Shown here: positions 25,552 to 36,397 of the stretch, piece by piece
How the letters are laid out: every line of letters starts with the position of its first letter
How positions within the stretch are numbered: the first letter of the stretch is position 1
Position numbers and translations under genes: made by a program
Notes under the pieces: generated by a model
Seen by the model: the letters and a program-made list of their open reading frames with translations, nothing else
Told to the model about the DNA's origin: nothing
The model's database searches: none
From: Silene conica
Taxonomy: Eukaryota; Streptophyta; Magnoliopsida; Caryophyllales; Caryophyllaceae
Assembly (NCBI GenBank): GCA_029255685.2
Contig: CM055319.2
Location: 29,607,568 to 29,671,567 of the forward strand
DNA length: 64,000 nt
Reading direction: 5' to 3'

Positions 25552-26321
25552 TACTCTTTTATGAATTCATGTAATAATTCATTTTCTCGTGTACTCTATT
25601 CAACCTCATTGTTATGATATATAATGTTTTGTTTTTCATGTGGAATTGTACGCCAATTTTGAACACCACAAAGTGAATTGAATAACATTACATCGTTTTA
25701 GTCCTTGATTACCCACTTGAGCTGATAACTCAGGTAATCATTTTGTGACGTTGGTTGATGGTGGGTTCAACGAACCATAAGTCACACGGATGACTGACCA
25801 ATCACAAAGGCGAGTTATACGGATATCTCGTAGGACACCCTGTGACAACGTTATGGAGTCCTAAATGTTTTATAACATTGGGTGCCAGGTCGTGGATAGG
25901 ACCTCCATAGTGTTCCTTAGAGTCGAGTCTTTTGACTTTCAACTGTCTCTTGAGATTATGGAAGATTTTGGGTAACTTTGGTTTCTTTCCCACGGTCATC
26001 GTAACAGGGGCCAAGAGGATTTTTTCTGGGTTATTTCATGCTGCGCGAACATCGGCAGGATTCGAGTTGAGGGAAATATCCAAACCCTTATCAGGATTTT
26101 ATCATTTCTCAGGGGAAATGCATGGCCATGCTCGAATACAGATTCGTTTTATCAGTTAAAGTTACTCTCTAGTCGGGGAAACCACTCTTGATACAGATCG
26201 CTTGTGAGATACGACCTTTGCGAATGCGGATTTGCAAATTGTCTTACATTGAGTGGGAGAAATTTTAAAAGGATATGAGAATCGGTTATCGCACCTACAC
26301 TTGTACGGACAAGTGGGAGTT
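25552..26321 (+). other. Element D 3' non-coding region and polypurine tract
   Basis: No protein is seen. Parts align with 59090-59700 of element E (for example the 'GGTCGTGG' and 'CTTTGACT' blocks), showing that D and E share ancestry outside gag. The region ends in the polypurine tract AAGTGGGAG (about 26311-26319), preceded by the inverted repeat ACTTGT/ACAAGT (26299-26314). Confidence 0.75.
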
Positions 26322-27398
26322 TGTTGGAGCTTGTGTCCTCCACATGTAGTGTGATACCGTCATTGCACATACCCTTGTACGGACAAGTGGGAGATTGTTG
26401 GGGCTGGTGTCCTTGACAGTTAGTACAATGACTTACTAAATCTCTTTAAGGACCACAAGGGCATACTTCAGTATTATTATCAGTTGATCGACGTTTATCA
26501 ATAACGGTTGGCTTGCTAGATAAGTTTGACGTTATTGTCATACGGATGGCGGTGATCAACTCGTCCCTATACGTCACACCTATAGGACACGTTTGAGAGA
26601 TGTGAAGGTATGAAAATACAGTCACATTTATGCCGAATACGACTAAACAGTTAGTTAGAGGTATTGACTATTAAATTAGTCAATAAGATGTTGAGATTAT
26701 TATTTAATACGGATTAAATAATTTTAGCTAATATGGATTACATGATTAATTCGTAAAATTAAATATAAACGGTTATATTTAATTAAATATTGAATTTGCG
26801 TATTAATATAAACAGTTATATTAATTTGGGTAATTATACAATATCGTAATTTTATCAGACTATTATTAATGTATCGATTGCATTAATATCTGATAACATG
26901 TGTGCGATTTATAATTAAGATCCCGCGAATAATATTTAGCAAAACGGGTCGAATCACGCATTGGATTAAGGTAAGAGTGGAAAGCCCACTCCTACCCAAG
27001 ACCCAGTTCGGCCGACACAATGAGGCTACATAAGGAGAGTCCTTCTCCTTGTGTTAGGAGACTCTTCAACTGGTTAATTGATAATCTCAAGAATTAGGGT
27101 TTTGAGAACATTATTTTCCCAAAACTCAGATCTCACATCTAAAACCTCACAAAAGCTCTCCCCATATTGCAAGGCAATTGGAGAGTATTTCTAGCACACG
27201 CGGCATCATCTCATTCAAGTCTTGGGTGCAAGTTATAGGAGGGAATTTGCTTTAATTCCTGTTCTTAGGCCTATTCAAGCAAGGACCCAAGGTTGTATTC
27301 CTTTTTCATGTTTTTATTAACTTATGACAATAATCTCAATTGTAAAATTCGTTATAATCCTTCACGTTTTAGGGCGAATACATGCTTTATTCCCCTCA
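26322..27398 (+). repeat. 3' LTR of element D (1,077 bp)
   Basis: Same length as the 5' LTR, with the same internal second polypurine tract (inner start 26396). The TSD copy CTCTA follows at 27399-27403. Confidence 0.93.
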
Positions 27399-28219
27399 CT
27401 CTAGAGTTCCCTTGGTTGCCTGGGATAAAGTAACAAGAACAAAGTAAGAAGGAGGGCTGAATATCAAGCAAGCAACACTCTGGAATTCAGCGGCAGTGGG
27501 AAAGCTGGTTTACTGGATATATGACCAGCATCCTAAGCTATGGGTGAAGTGGATAAACATGAACTACTTAAAAGGTTCTGCCTAGCATGATTACAACCCA
27601 CCTCCGGACAGTTCCTGGACATGGAGGATGATCTGTAAAACTAAAGACAAATTCAAGACTTGCTACACTAATAACAAGTGGTCAATCAATGATAAGGGAT
27701 ATATACTCTATCTCTGAGGGTTACAAATGGCTGAAAGGAGATCAACAGAATGTGGAATGGGCACCTGTAGTCTGGCACAAATGGACAGTACCAAAGCACT
27801 CCATGATAGCTTGGCTGTTCTGTCAAAATGGTCTCAATACTAAAGAGAAGCTATTCAAAATAGGCTGTAGTAGTGATGATATCTGCTGTCTGTGTGGGAA
27901 TGGGGTTGAAAACAGAATACATCTTCTGCAGGAATGTGTCTATAGTAAGCAAATCATAACTCACCTGACCAACTGGACCGCTCAAGGACTACCTCAGCTT
28001 CCTGAAGCACGATGGACTTGTTCTGACAAGAGGGATAAGGGTATGCAGGCAATGCTTTTTAATGCCTATTGTCATACAGTATGGATGAAGAGAAATAAAG
28101 CCAGAATTGAAAATGTGCTGGACAGACCTGAAAGAGTGGCTGAGGAGATCCAAAAGCTCGTGAAGGATCGAATGAGTAGTCTGCAGATTCAGATGAATAG
28201 AGCACAGCCTAGTAACTAG
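27399..28219 (+). pseudogene. L2 ORF2, C-terminal part
   Basis: Continues ORF2 after Copia D: 'VPLVAWDKV', then after one stop 'EGGLNIKQATLWNSAAVGKL', a standard LINE RT C-terminal segment. From 27689 the zf-RVT-type region is open: 'WHKWTVPKHSMIAWLF', a Cys/His cluster 'CSSDDICCLCGNGVENRIHLLQEC', and a basic tail ending in TAG at 28217-28219. The zf-RVT domain is typical of plant L1 ORF2 ends. Confidence 0.88.
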
Positions 28220-28354
28220 GTGTTTGATTTGTAAGCCCCTGATGATTAGTCAGGGATGGGCATCATATGTTGGATTTTTTTTTGATCTCTCTTGTATACT
28301 TGTTTCCGATATAATATATATACGACTCACATTTACACCAAAAAAAAAAAAAAA
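28220..28354 (+). other. L2 3' UTR and poly(A) tail
   Basis: About 120 bp of UTR ending in 15 A residues (28340-28354). This marks the 3' end of the LINE and its plus-strand orientation. Confidence 0.88.
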
Positions 28355-28357
28355 CTT

Positions 28358-29588
28358 TGTAACACCCCCATTTATTTAAGAGGCTTTAGCAAGACATTCT
28401 CAAATAAATAGAGCTATTACCATCTCGGGATGTCCGAGGTAGTGAATAACAAAGTAAAACAACCAAAGTACTTTATAAAAACTGATAAAATTTAAACTTG
28501 GTTATTACAGTTACTACATAACAGAAAAGAAAATACAACTTATGACTTCTCGAGATGTGATATAATTCTAAGTCAGTCCAAAGTACGCATCTCACATTCA
28601 TGCCCCAGCTCCTAGCTCATCTGCAGAATCTACTCCCCATTCCGGATCATCGTAGGTGTACACGAATACACTGTCAACCTCGGGGTTGAGTAAGGTAACA
28701 CATAAATTATAATGCAACAATTATGATATGCAAATGCAATGATATGCTCGAGCTCAATCTCAATCTCAAACTCATACCCTTGCACCAAGCCATACCGAAC
28801 CTCCCGGCAGACTATAACCGGTCGTCACCGAACACCAGCTCAATAGCTGATAAGACACCAGGCCTGGTCTGCAGAACCACCCTGGGCTTTATATCAGAAC
28901 AATATCTGACCATAACTTTCTCAATAACCAATGCATATGCTATGCTCATGAATGTCACATTATAATTATTTAATCAAGCTATCAAATACTGAAATACTCA
29001 TGCCATTGACAATAATCCACAATTAATCCAACCAATATCATTCTGATATAATTCATGCTTGCATCCATCACATACAAGGTAACATCCTTTCATAACACAT
29101 CACAGAGTAAACATCCATTCATATCACTTCATAAAGTATAGTGTCATTGTATCCTACATGGACGGCAAATCTGCAAATGGCAATCACCGTCTAGGAAAGT
29201 TCCTCCTCAATTTCAAATCCTATAAATATTACTTGCATCAAATTCTATTCACAAGACAATTACTACCAACTAATTATAAGCTTACTAAAAATAGCACTTA
29301 CTAAATATAGGACTAACTAAAAATAATACTTACTAAAATATAGCGTTCAATCATTAACAGACTATGACTAATTAATTAAAACTTACTAAATATAGACTTG
29401 CCCAAAATAGCTTATGGTCAATTAATCGAGTATTAATAATTTAACGTCACAACAATATAGTCATGAATAACTACAACCATAACAATTAGACTAATTACCA
29501 AAACATGATTAATACTACTAATAATAATTATTAATAACTTTAATACTAATCTCATCAAAGCATTAACATCAACATAAACATAAAATTG

Positions 29589-29620
<32 letters not shown>

Positions 29621-31217
29621 CACCAATCATAACAAGACAATATCAACAACCAACAAAGAAATCACGCAAAACAGCCCCTCAATTTTCAGACCCCTCGACA
29701 CGAAGTCCCCCTAACAGCCCCTAAACAAGTCCCTATCAACCACCCTAGCCGTGCCTACACCACCACAAATCCACGGTGGCTGCCACCAATGCACCATTAT
29801 GCATCTATTGGTACCACCCACAACCCCTGACTCGTCCCCAACGACCCTCGATATCAGCCACAAACAGCCACCCACAAACGACCTGTAACCGAATCCATGT
29901 ACCTGTTTCGTTCATACCCTGTACAAACGCCTCCAGCCGCCAACTATCACCACGCTAACCACCACCCATCACTTCCCTCGACAATATACACCACCAATGA
30001 CACCCTGGTGGAAGGCACCAGGCTTCGACCCTAGCCAACCCTATGAAACAGACCCCACAAAATTGGTGTACACAACCCCCATATTCCCGTATTCTGCACT
30101 GTCTACCTACCCTATTATGGACTGCCACGGTTGTTTCTAGACCACCACACACTACCCCAGCACCACCCATGCAGCCTACTAACACCATTCTACCAGGACT
30201 CACGAACCCACAACCAACCTTGAACCAGGAATGTGATTAAAACGCAATAAAAAACAAAACAGAGTAAAACACGCATAACTGCGCATCAAATCTGTGATTA
30301 CCAAAGAGTTTTATGATGACTGATGTGACAGTTACGATGGCCCTATGGTTATTTGAAGATGACAAGCATGTTATACATACTACAGAGATTACACATGACA
30401 ATAATACTCATGGTCGAAGGCCTGAAAAGTACGAGAAAAGGTGTGTTAAACTTACTATGGCGCAGGGAAGAAACAATGATGGTAAAGGCTGTCCTTGACT
30501 CGTTTTCTATCTCTTTGTTCTTCTCATGGGGCTAAGGTGATTGTTTTGTTTTCATGGTGGAGGGAGGAAGGAAGGGATGGAGGCAGTAAGGTGAAAAGGA
30601 GAAGTAGGGTTTGTGTTATTGATGTCGATGAAGGGGTAATGTGTATGTCGATAGGTAGAATTAGGGTTTATTTTGTTTTCATCCCATTATGCACTACACG
30701 GTTATCACCACCCATTAAGCATCAATCGTAAGCCCCAACCCATCACGCATCCCGAGAGTCCATATCACTAAATCTCGTTTTCAACCCGTAGCTTAAACTT
30801 AACGAAACCCGTAACTTAAAATTAACGAGTACGTATAATTAATTATACGGATTAAATTATGTAATTAGTATTAGTAAATATTAATTAAATTATTTATAAG
30901 AATATATATAAAAATTAGGATATAAATATATTTATGAATTAAATAATAAAACAAGTATAAATGAGAAATAAATATAAAATATGTAATATATATTTAATTA
31001 TAAATATATTATCAAAATAAAGAAATACGAATGAAATGTCATTTTATGAAATAACCGTCAAATATAAGATGATTATGAAATACGAAATTATCGTAGAAAT
31101 ACGATTTATAAAATAATAATAGTTTACGTAAAATACTTTATAAATATTCCATTTGAAATACTTGTATAAAACACGGTTCGACTGCCGTTGACCGAGGCTA
31201 ATATACGGGGTATTATA
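28358..31217 (-). repeat. 5' LTR of element C (2,860 bp)
   Basis: Same sequence as 9885-12759 with a few per cent divergence and an 11-bp deletion (near 28621). It ends GGGGTATTATA instead of ...TTACA, so its own 5' terminal dinucleotide TG has become TA. GAATT at 31218-31222 is the right target duplication. Hairpin CTCGG-GATGT-CCGAG at 28424-28438. Confidence 0.9.
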
Positions 31218-31222
31218 GAATT

Positions 31223-31429
31223 AATGTTCTTCTCAAAATTAAAGATAACTTTGATTTGGAATTGATTTGTGATACATGGAAGGAATCATGTCGATATAAA
31301 TGATCTGTGACCGCCATGATCCAATTAGTTCTAATTCAATTAAGGATATAAAAGTTAATGAGTTTAACATTAAAGTGCACATTTATAATTATTGAACCAT
31401 CAAGTTAACACAAAGGCCAAGTGGGAGAA
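31223..31429 (+). other. Element B 3' non-coding, second part, with polypurine tract
   Basis: Continues from 9884. It ends with the polypurine tract AAGTGGGAGA (31418-31428 region) directly before the LTR. The 5' arm ACACAAAGGCCA (31408-31419) pairs with 31456-31469 in U3. Confidence 0.8.
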
Positions 31430-31975
31430 TGTTAGAATATTTAATAATATTCGAATGGCCTATTTGTGTCGGGTTTAAATATAAGTTAAACTCATATTAA
31501 ATATTACGAGACTATAATATAAAAGACGATATCGTGATGGATCGGTCCCGATTAAAGTAATTAAAGTCCGGGAATTATTATTCCCTCTTACCTTACCCTA
31601 ATACATCTCGTCCTTCACGATAAGGTACGATCGTGTTTCGATTATACGAAAAGGTACGTAGTATATTATTATATATATACCATGAAACAAGGTAATCATT
31701 AACAATCATTATCCTGATACAACCCAAAAAACAATAAACGTACATTGCAGAGAGAAGTGAAAGACAGTTTCTTTCTCCATCATTAAGAAACATTAAGGAA
31801 GGGTCAGGGAGGAGAATCAATTCTTTATACTTCTTGTTTATTGATTGCGTCTGTAAGACATGTACCAAGGTTAGTTCTTTATTCCGTCTTAATTGTATTA
31901 GGGTTGAATTAATTCAAATCTATATTGATTCTTGGGACTGATTTCATTATAGAAATCATAAAGTTTAATCTTACA
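31430..31975 (+). repeat. 3' LTR of element B (about 546 bp)
   Basis: Starts TGTTAGAATATTTAATAATATTC, which has a 7-bp stem around TAAT (31435-31452). The end is set at CTTACA (31975) because LINE coding sequence on the minus strand resumes right after. The 5' LTR is not in the window, so the border cannot be confirmed by comparison. Confidence 0.65.
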
Positions 31976-32732
31976 TAAGAATCAAAGAAAATGCACCCAT
32001 CTTCCAAGGACCTGCTTTCAGCACATTATGCATTTGAATTTCAGACGAGAATCTAAAACTGAACAATGCTTTTTTAAAATATTGAACTACTAGCGAAGCA
32101 ATATGGCCCCAATACTTTGTGACAAACTCAGTAACTTACTTCAGAGCAGGTTTTGAACCCAACAAGTGCCCCATCAAAGTGAATTTCCATATTTCCAATT
32201 CCTCCACAAAATCATCTAATTCAACCTCTATTACCTCAGCTCTCTGACTCTGCTCTTGAAAGGACACACTCATAGCAACTGGAGTTTTTCCTTTAGCAAT
32301 ATCAGCCCATTTAGGTTTAGTAACAACAGCAATAGGAGAAGACGGAACCGGTATAGTAGTATTAGTTTGACTATTATCCGGAATTGCATCAATATTATTA
32401 ATAGTAATAGAATCAGTAGTATCAGGTAACAATGGATCAGGTAAAACAGAGTCGCTAATTGAATTAGCAGGAAAATTATCTTTAACGGAAAGTTTAGATG
32501 AAGAAGCATCTTTATTCTTATTAGCATTTGAAGTAATAGGAGTAGAAGTACCAAAAAAATCATTCAGAGTAACAGGCGAACGCAATTTTGAAGCAGAATT
32601 CATCTGGGTTTCAGAATTAGAAGCAAAAGTAGAAGGATCAGAAGAGAAAGTAGTACAAAAAGAATCAGATTGATGAGGGGAATCCCGTGGTGACTTCCGT
32701 TTTGCAGGACGACGACCTCTACCCCGTGCCAT
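31976..32732 (-). pseudogene. L1: LINE ORF1 fragment interrupted by element B
   Basis: Minus-strand frame from ATG 32732 (MARGRGRRPAKRKSP, basic N-terminus). It has a Ser/Thr/Asn-rich linker, 'KPKWADIAKGKTP', and the start of the DUF4283 domain, 'VEELEIWKFTLMGHLLGSKP'. A stop follows at 32136, but the same frame continues with LINE-like sequence (VTEFVTKYWGHIA ... VLKAGPWKMG) down to element B's LTR edge. It is therefore the 5' end of a LINE ORF1 that served as B's insertion site. The design resembles L2 ORF1 but the sequence is clearly another lineage. Confidence 0.75.
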
Positions 32733-33960
32733 GGAGCTAGAGAAGCATCAGCAACAATGTCGTAACTGAATTCTCTAGAGAGAGAAACTTCTCTCTAAGA
32801 ACATGTCCAATTCAATTTTTCTCAACTTTTTCTCCAAGTTACCTATTTTTTTATCACACCACTTTATATTAATAAAAGTAAAAATAACATAATATATATT
32901 TCAGCTACCTTTACAAAAATTAGTCTATATTTTATCTTCTCCAAGATATTAATCACCCATTTACTATCACAAATAAAAGATAACTAGTTTTGTGATCCGT
33001 AAAATGCATGTGATAATTCTATGTTTTCTTATATTTTTAACGTATATTTTTATTCATAAAACTGAACGTCAATGTTTAAAGATAAATGTATAACAAATTT
33101 TTACACAAATTAAAATATATATTATAATACTATTATAATCTATAGTATAAGACAATTACGTATATTTTTAAAAACAATAAATAGTTTGAATTACGAAGAC
33201 AAATATTATTTTTGTTAATTACAAAAATAAATATATATGAAGAATAATTATCTAAAATTTGCACCGTAAACTTTGTAACTCATTAACTTAAAATATGTGC
33301 TCTTTTATTCGAGCATATCTTTTAATACATCCATACCTTATAATTTTTTACCTTACTTTTTTAAACTTTAATTTTACTTCGGTTTCGTGCCTTTTGTATT
33401 TCTTCCTCTTCAAATTATCCACGTGATGCTTTGCTTTATATGCATTCACACACATTTCATGACACTTTAAAACTTATAAAAAAAAATATGTTGACCAAAA
33501 GGTAAAACATTAACACGACAAAAACATGACAAACGAATCAAAACATTGTCACATGTAAATCATTTAAATTACACCAAATGAAAAATATGAATTCAAATAT
33601 GCAACAAACGATTATTAAAATCAACAACATCACAAACTAAAATATATATACTTATTGCACACCATCACCGTAGCAACAACACTCAACAATAATTCTCAAT
33701 AAACTTACTATCATCAAATAATTAAATTAAACCATAGAATATAATCCACTACATAGAAAAACTCAGGAGCAATAGATATTAAATAAATAAAGTGAATAGA
33801 AATTATTATAGGTATTACAGTTTTTATAGACATTACATCACCATAAATTCTCATATTTATTTTTAATTTATTTTTATTTTGTGGTATTATTAAATTAGTA
33901 ATTGATTGCCGATAAACTCAAGAGGTGAATTAAATAGCAGATAATGTTAATGAAAATTAT
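32733..33960. other. L1 5' UTR and AT-rich DNA without genes
   Basis: The first ~80 bp upstream of the L1 ATG contain GAGAGAGAAAC-type sequence, probably LINE 5' UTR. The rest is AT-rich with no ORF or family I recognise. Confidence 0.5.
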
Positions 33961-34200
33961 GGGTGTAAAGTAATATAAAGAGTTTTAATTAATTTATTAA
34001 CATATTATGTTACACAAATCAATTAATTAGGAAGAAATTTTTAATTAATTTGGTGGGTGTTTAGTACTCTGAAGAATTCTAATTAATTTATTACCATGTT
34101 TAATTAATAAAATGAATTAAATAAGAAAGAATGTTAATAAAAATGGTGGGTGTTAAGAAATATGAAAAGTTTTAATTAATTATTAACATATTTTATTACA
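33961..34200. repeat. About 91-bp degenerate tandem repeat, three units
   Basis: Three copies of a GGTGTNNAG ... TTTTAATTAATTTATTAACAT pattern, beginning near 33961, 34052 and 34145. AT-rich; origin unknown. Confidence 0.5.
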
Positions 34201-34523
34201 AAAAATTAAATTAAAACTTTAATTTTAATTATAAATTATGAAAATTTTATTACAAAATTTTCAATTCAAATGTCAATATTAATTATAAATTTTAAAATTT
34301 TAAAGGGTTACAATTACATAAATTCTGGAAAACAATATATTTAATATAAAAAATTATTTTAATAATAATGATAATATACATAAAAATTATAAATAAGTGA
34401 ATTAAAATTAATTTATAGATAAATGAATTAAATTAATGTCATGTAATAATAAATTGATATTCTATTTCACATTAATTTGCAACGTCACATTAAATATATG
34501 TCACTCATTTGTAAATATGTCAA

Positions 34524-34690
34524 GTCACATTAAAATTTGTCATGTCACATTATTTTAGGTACTCTTTTAATAAGATTTTATAGATTTGCCAAAAAATATG
34601 CCACGCCAAATTTAAATATGCCACGCCACATTAAAATTTGCCATGTCACAATATTTTGGGTATCATTTTAATAATATTTTATAGATGTTA
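34524..34690. repeat. 101-bp tandem duplication
   Basis: GTCACATTAAAATTTGTCATG (34524) recurs as GCCACATTAAAATTTGCCATG (34625), with the following 40 bp also matching. Further CACATTA motifs precede it from about 34468. Non-coding. Confidence 0.6.
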
Positions 34691-35014
34691 ACTAGTTATA
34701 AGAAGTGGTATTGATGACTTGAGTACAAACGTTAAAATCATTATTGTCATTATGGCTTGCTTGGACTCCGAAAAAATCTATAGGTTTATTAAGCCACTAA
34801 GCGGTGTATATGCCCACTTTAAACCCATTGGTATTACATTGTAAATCTTTAATGTACTATTCTTGTGTTTCGTTTGATCAAAAATTATATATTACCAGAA
34901 TAGATAATATTTGATTCCTAAATGCGCTTGAAGTTGAATTTTCAAATTTTATTACTAGATAAGGTGATTTTGAAATGAGAAATTTGCTTTCAAACATTTT
35001 TTGAACAAATAATA
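34691..35014. other. AT-rich DNA, nothing recognised
   Basis: No ORF, LTR end or known repeat is seen up to the start of LTR G. Confidence 0.5.
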
Positions 35015-35399
35015 TGTAAAACCCCTCGTCGTAGCGGAAAAATAAAACAAACAACATGCCAAAACTTACGCGGAATTTAAACTTTAACATGCATAAAAAC
35101 AAGGTGAATTAAAACTGAAACTGAAAGTAAAATATATATACAAACAGCCTGGGATTACACATCTCTACAGGCACTCAAAAACTGAAATGTAAACTAAAGT
35201 CTAGCTAACGTAAACGTGTAAGTCAATCGATGAATAGGATCATCGCTCGCTAGCTCCATGCAACCCTCTGCCAACCGCCTGTCATGTACCTACATACATG
35301 TAAACATGTACGCCACAATCAGTGGGGAGTGACTAGAGTTCTCCTAGCCACCTTTTGTAACGACACGTAACACATAAACATACAATATACACCAACATA

Positions 35400-35430
35400 C
35401 ACTACAAGAATAATCAAAACAGGCGACGGA
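35400..35430 (+). repeat. Left terminal inverted repeat of K
   Basis: 31 bp, paired with 42414-42444. The two differ only at three adjacent positions (bases 14-16). Confidence 0.93.
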
Positions 35431-35715
35431 AAAATGGCGACTGTAGTGTGTAGTCGCCAATTTGGCGACTGAAGGTTAAGTTTGGCGACTGAAACCAGTC
35501 GCTATTTTGGCGATTGTATGTTTTCCCAAACTTTTTTCCCACCGACAGAAAATGGCGACTGAAATCAACTTTTGGCGACTGATGTCAGTCGCCATTTTTG
35601 GCGTCTGAAAACGCAGTCGCCAAAATATACTAGTGCAGTCGCCAATTTGGCGACTGTCGGCTTCAGTCGCCAAATTGGATGTATACAGTCGCCAATTTTC
35701 GCGATATGAAATCAG
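35431..35715. promoter_or_regulatory. Left subterminal TGGCGACTG repeat array of K
   Basis: More than ten copies of TGGCGACTG in both orientations, several as back-to-back pairs (CAGTCGCCAA-TTTGGCGACTG). In En/Spm such subterminal motifs bind TNPA and are needed for excision (known for the family). The array probably overlaps the promoter of the transposase gene. Confidence 0.8.
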
Positions 35716-36397
35716 AAAAGTTACAGCCCCTTCATTATTCGCAAACACCAAACCCCTTCAAAACACAAACACAAACGCAAACGCATTACCCACTCACACC
35801 CCCAACCCACCACCCGCCGCCACCACCCGCCGCCACCACCCGCCACTTGCACCTTCATTTATCGAATTAAAGGTTTGTTATTCTTTTTAGTTTAATTTCT
35901 GTTTTTAATTTTATTGTTGTTTTGTTTTGTCGATTTAGTAATGTAGTAGCCAATTAGGACCGTCTTAGCTTATTAGGTTGTAGTCAATTAGGTTGTAGTA
36001 GCCAATTATGATGTTAAGTGGATAAATTGGGGGTTAGGGTTTATATGAAATTGGGGGTTAGGGTTTATATGTCGATTAAGACGATGTTTTTGCCTTATTA
36101 ATGTTGTTATGCTTATAATTGTTAGTTAATTATATTAGTTATTAGGGTTTGTAAAAATTGGGGATTTTTTGATAAGTTATTATTTGGGGTGTGTAAATTA
36201 TGGTTGTTTAAGTTAATTAGTGTGTAAATATAAATCACCTTAGTTTATTAGGTTGTAAATAATGGAGATTTTTGATGTTAGTGTTTATAAATAATGAAGA
36301 TTTTTGATAAGTTGTTATTATCCTATATATGATTAAGGTTGTTGTTTAAGTTATTTTATTGTTGAATGTTAATTTATGAATTTATGTTTAGATTAAA

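Larger units (their letters stand above)
18643..27398 (+). mobile_element. Element D: complete Copia LTR retrotransposon inside the LINE
   Basis: 8.76 kb, bounded by two 1,077-bp LTRs and the target duplication CTCTA (18638-18642 and 27399-27403). It has a Met-tRNA primer binding site, a 1.8-kb leader, one gag-pol frame (21520-25551) and a 770-bp 3' non-coding region ending in a polypurine tract. The LTRs differ at about 29 positions by hand count (2.7%). At the commonly used plant rate of 1.3e-8 per site per year this is roughly one million years. Gag-pol keeps one frame but has four in-frame stops and a mutated protease motif, so the copy is inactive. Confidence 0.93.
14917..28354 (+). mobile_element. 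L2: LINE (L1-type non-LTR retrotransposon), split by Copia D
   Basis: Plus-strand LINE with ORF1 (14949-16118), ORF2 (16108-18642 continuing at 27399-28219), a short 3' UTR and a 15-nt poly(A) (28340-28354). Its own sequence is about 4.7 kb. Both flanks read AACTTT (14911-14916; 28353-28358, overlapping the tail), a likely but short target duplication. It inserted in element C immediately beside C's right-hand LTR. Several stops and frame shifts make it inactive. Confidence 0.85.
9885..31217 (-). mobile_element. Element C: non-coding Gypsy LTR derivative (LARD-like), with LINE inserted
   Basis: Two Gypsy-type LTRs in minus orientation (9885-12759 and 28358-31217) enclose 12760-14916 plus the LINE L2. 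The whole is flanked by the 5-bp duplication GAATT (9880-9884 and 31218-31222), so both LTRs belong to one insertion. Without the LINE the internal part is only about 2.2 kb and has no gag or pol similarity that I can see. It keeps the polypurine tract and hairpins of the chromovirus H. This is the build of a large retrotransposon derivative that depends on another element's proteins. Over the first 390 bp the LTRs differ by about 11 substitutions and one 11-bp indel (hand count). Confidence 0.85.
3269..31975 (+). mobile_element. Element B: Copia LTR retrotransposon, interrupted three times
   Basis: Plus-strand Copia element whose own sequence is 3269-5911, 8358-9884 and 31223-31975. The gaps are the solo LTR S1 and the Gypsy derivative C. 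Its 5' LTR and gag start lie beyond element A, outside the window. Gene order is gag, protease, integrase, RT and RNase H, as in Copia (Pseudoviridae). The 3' LTR is 31430-31975. Reading frames are broken by single-base shifts in a T run (3926-3931) and an A run (4841-4846) and by stop codons, so this copy is inactive as read. The Copia clade is unresolved. Confidence 0.85.

Noticed and set aside
32136-32732. Possible host nuclear protein (198 aa, basic and Ser/Asn-rich)
   Set aside because: The C-terminal 'VEELEIWKFTLMGHLLGSKP' and the continuation after the stop are LINE ORF1 sequence.
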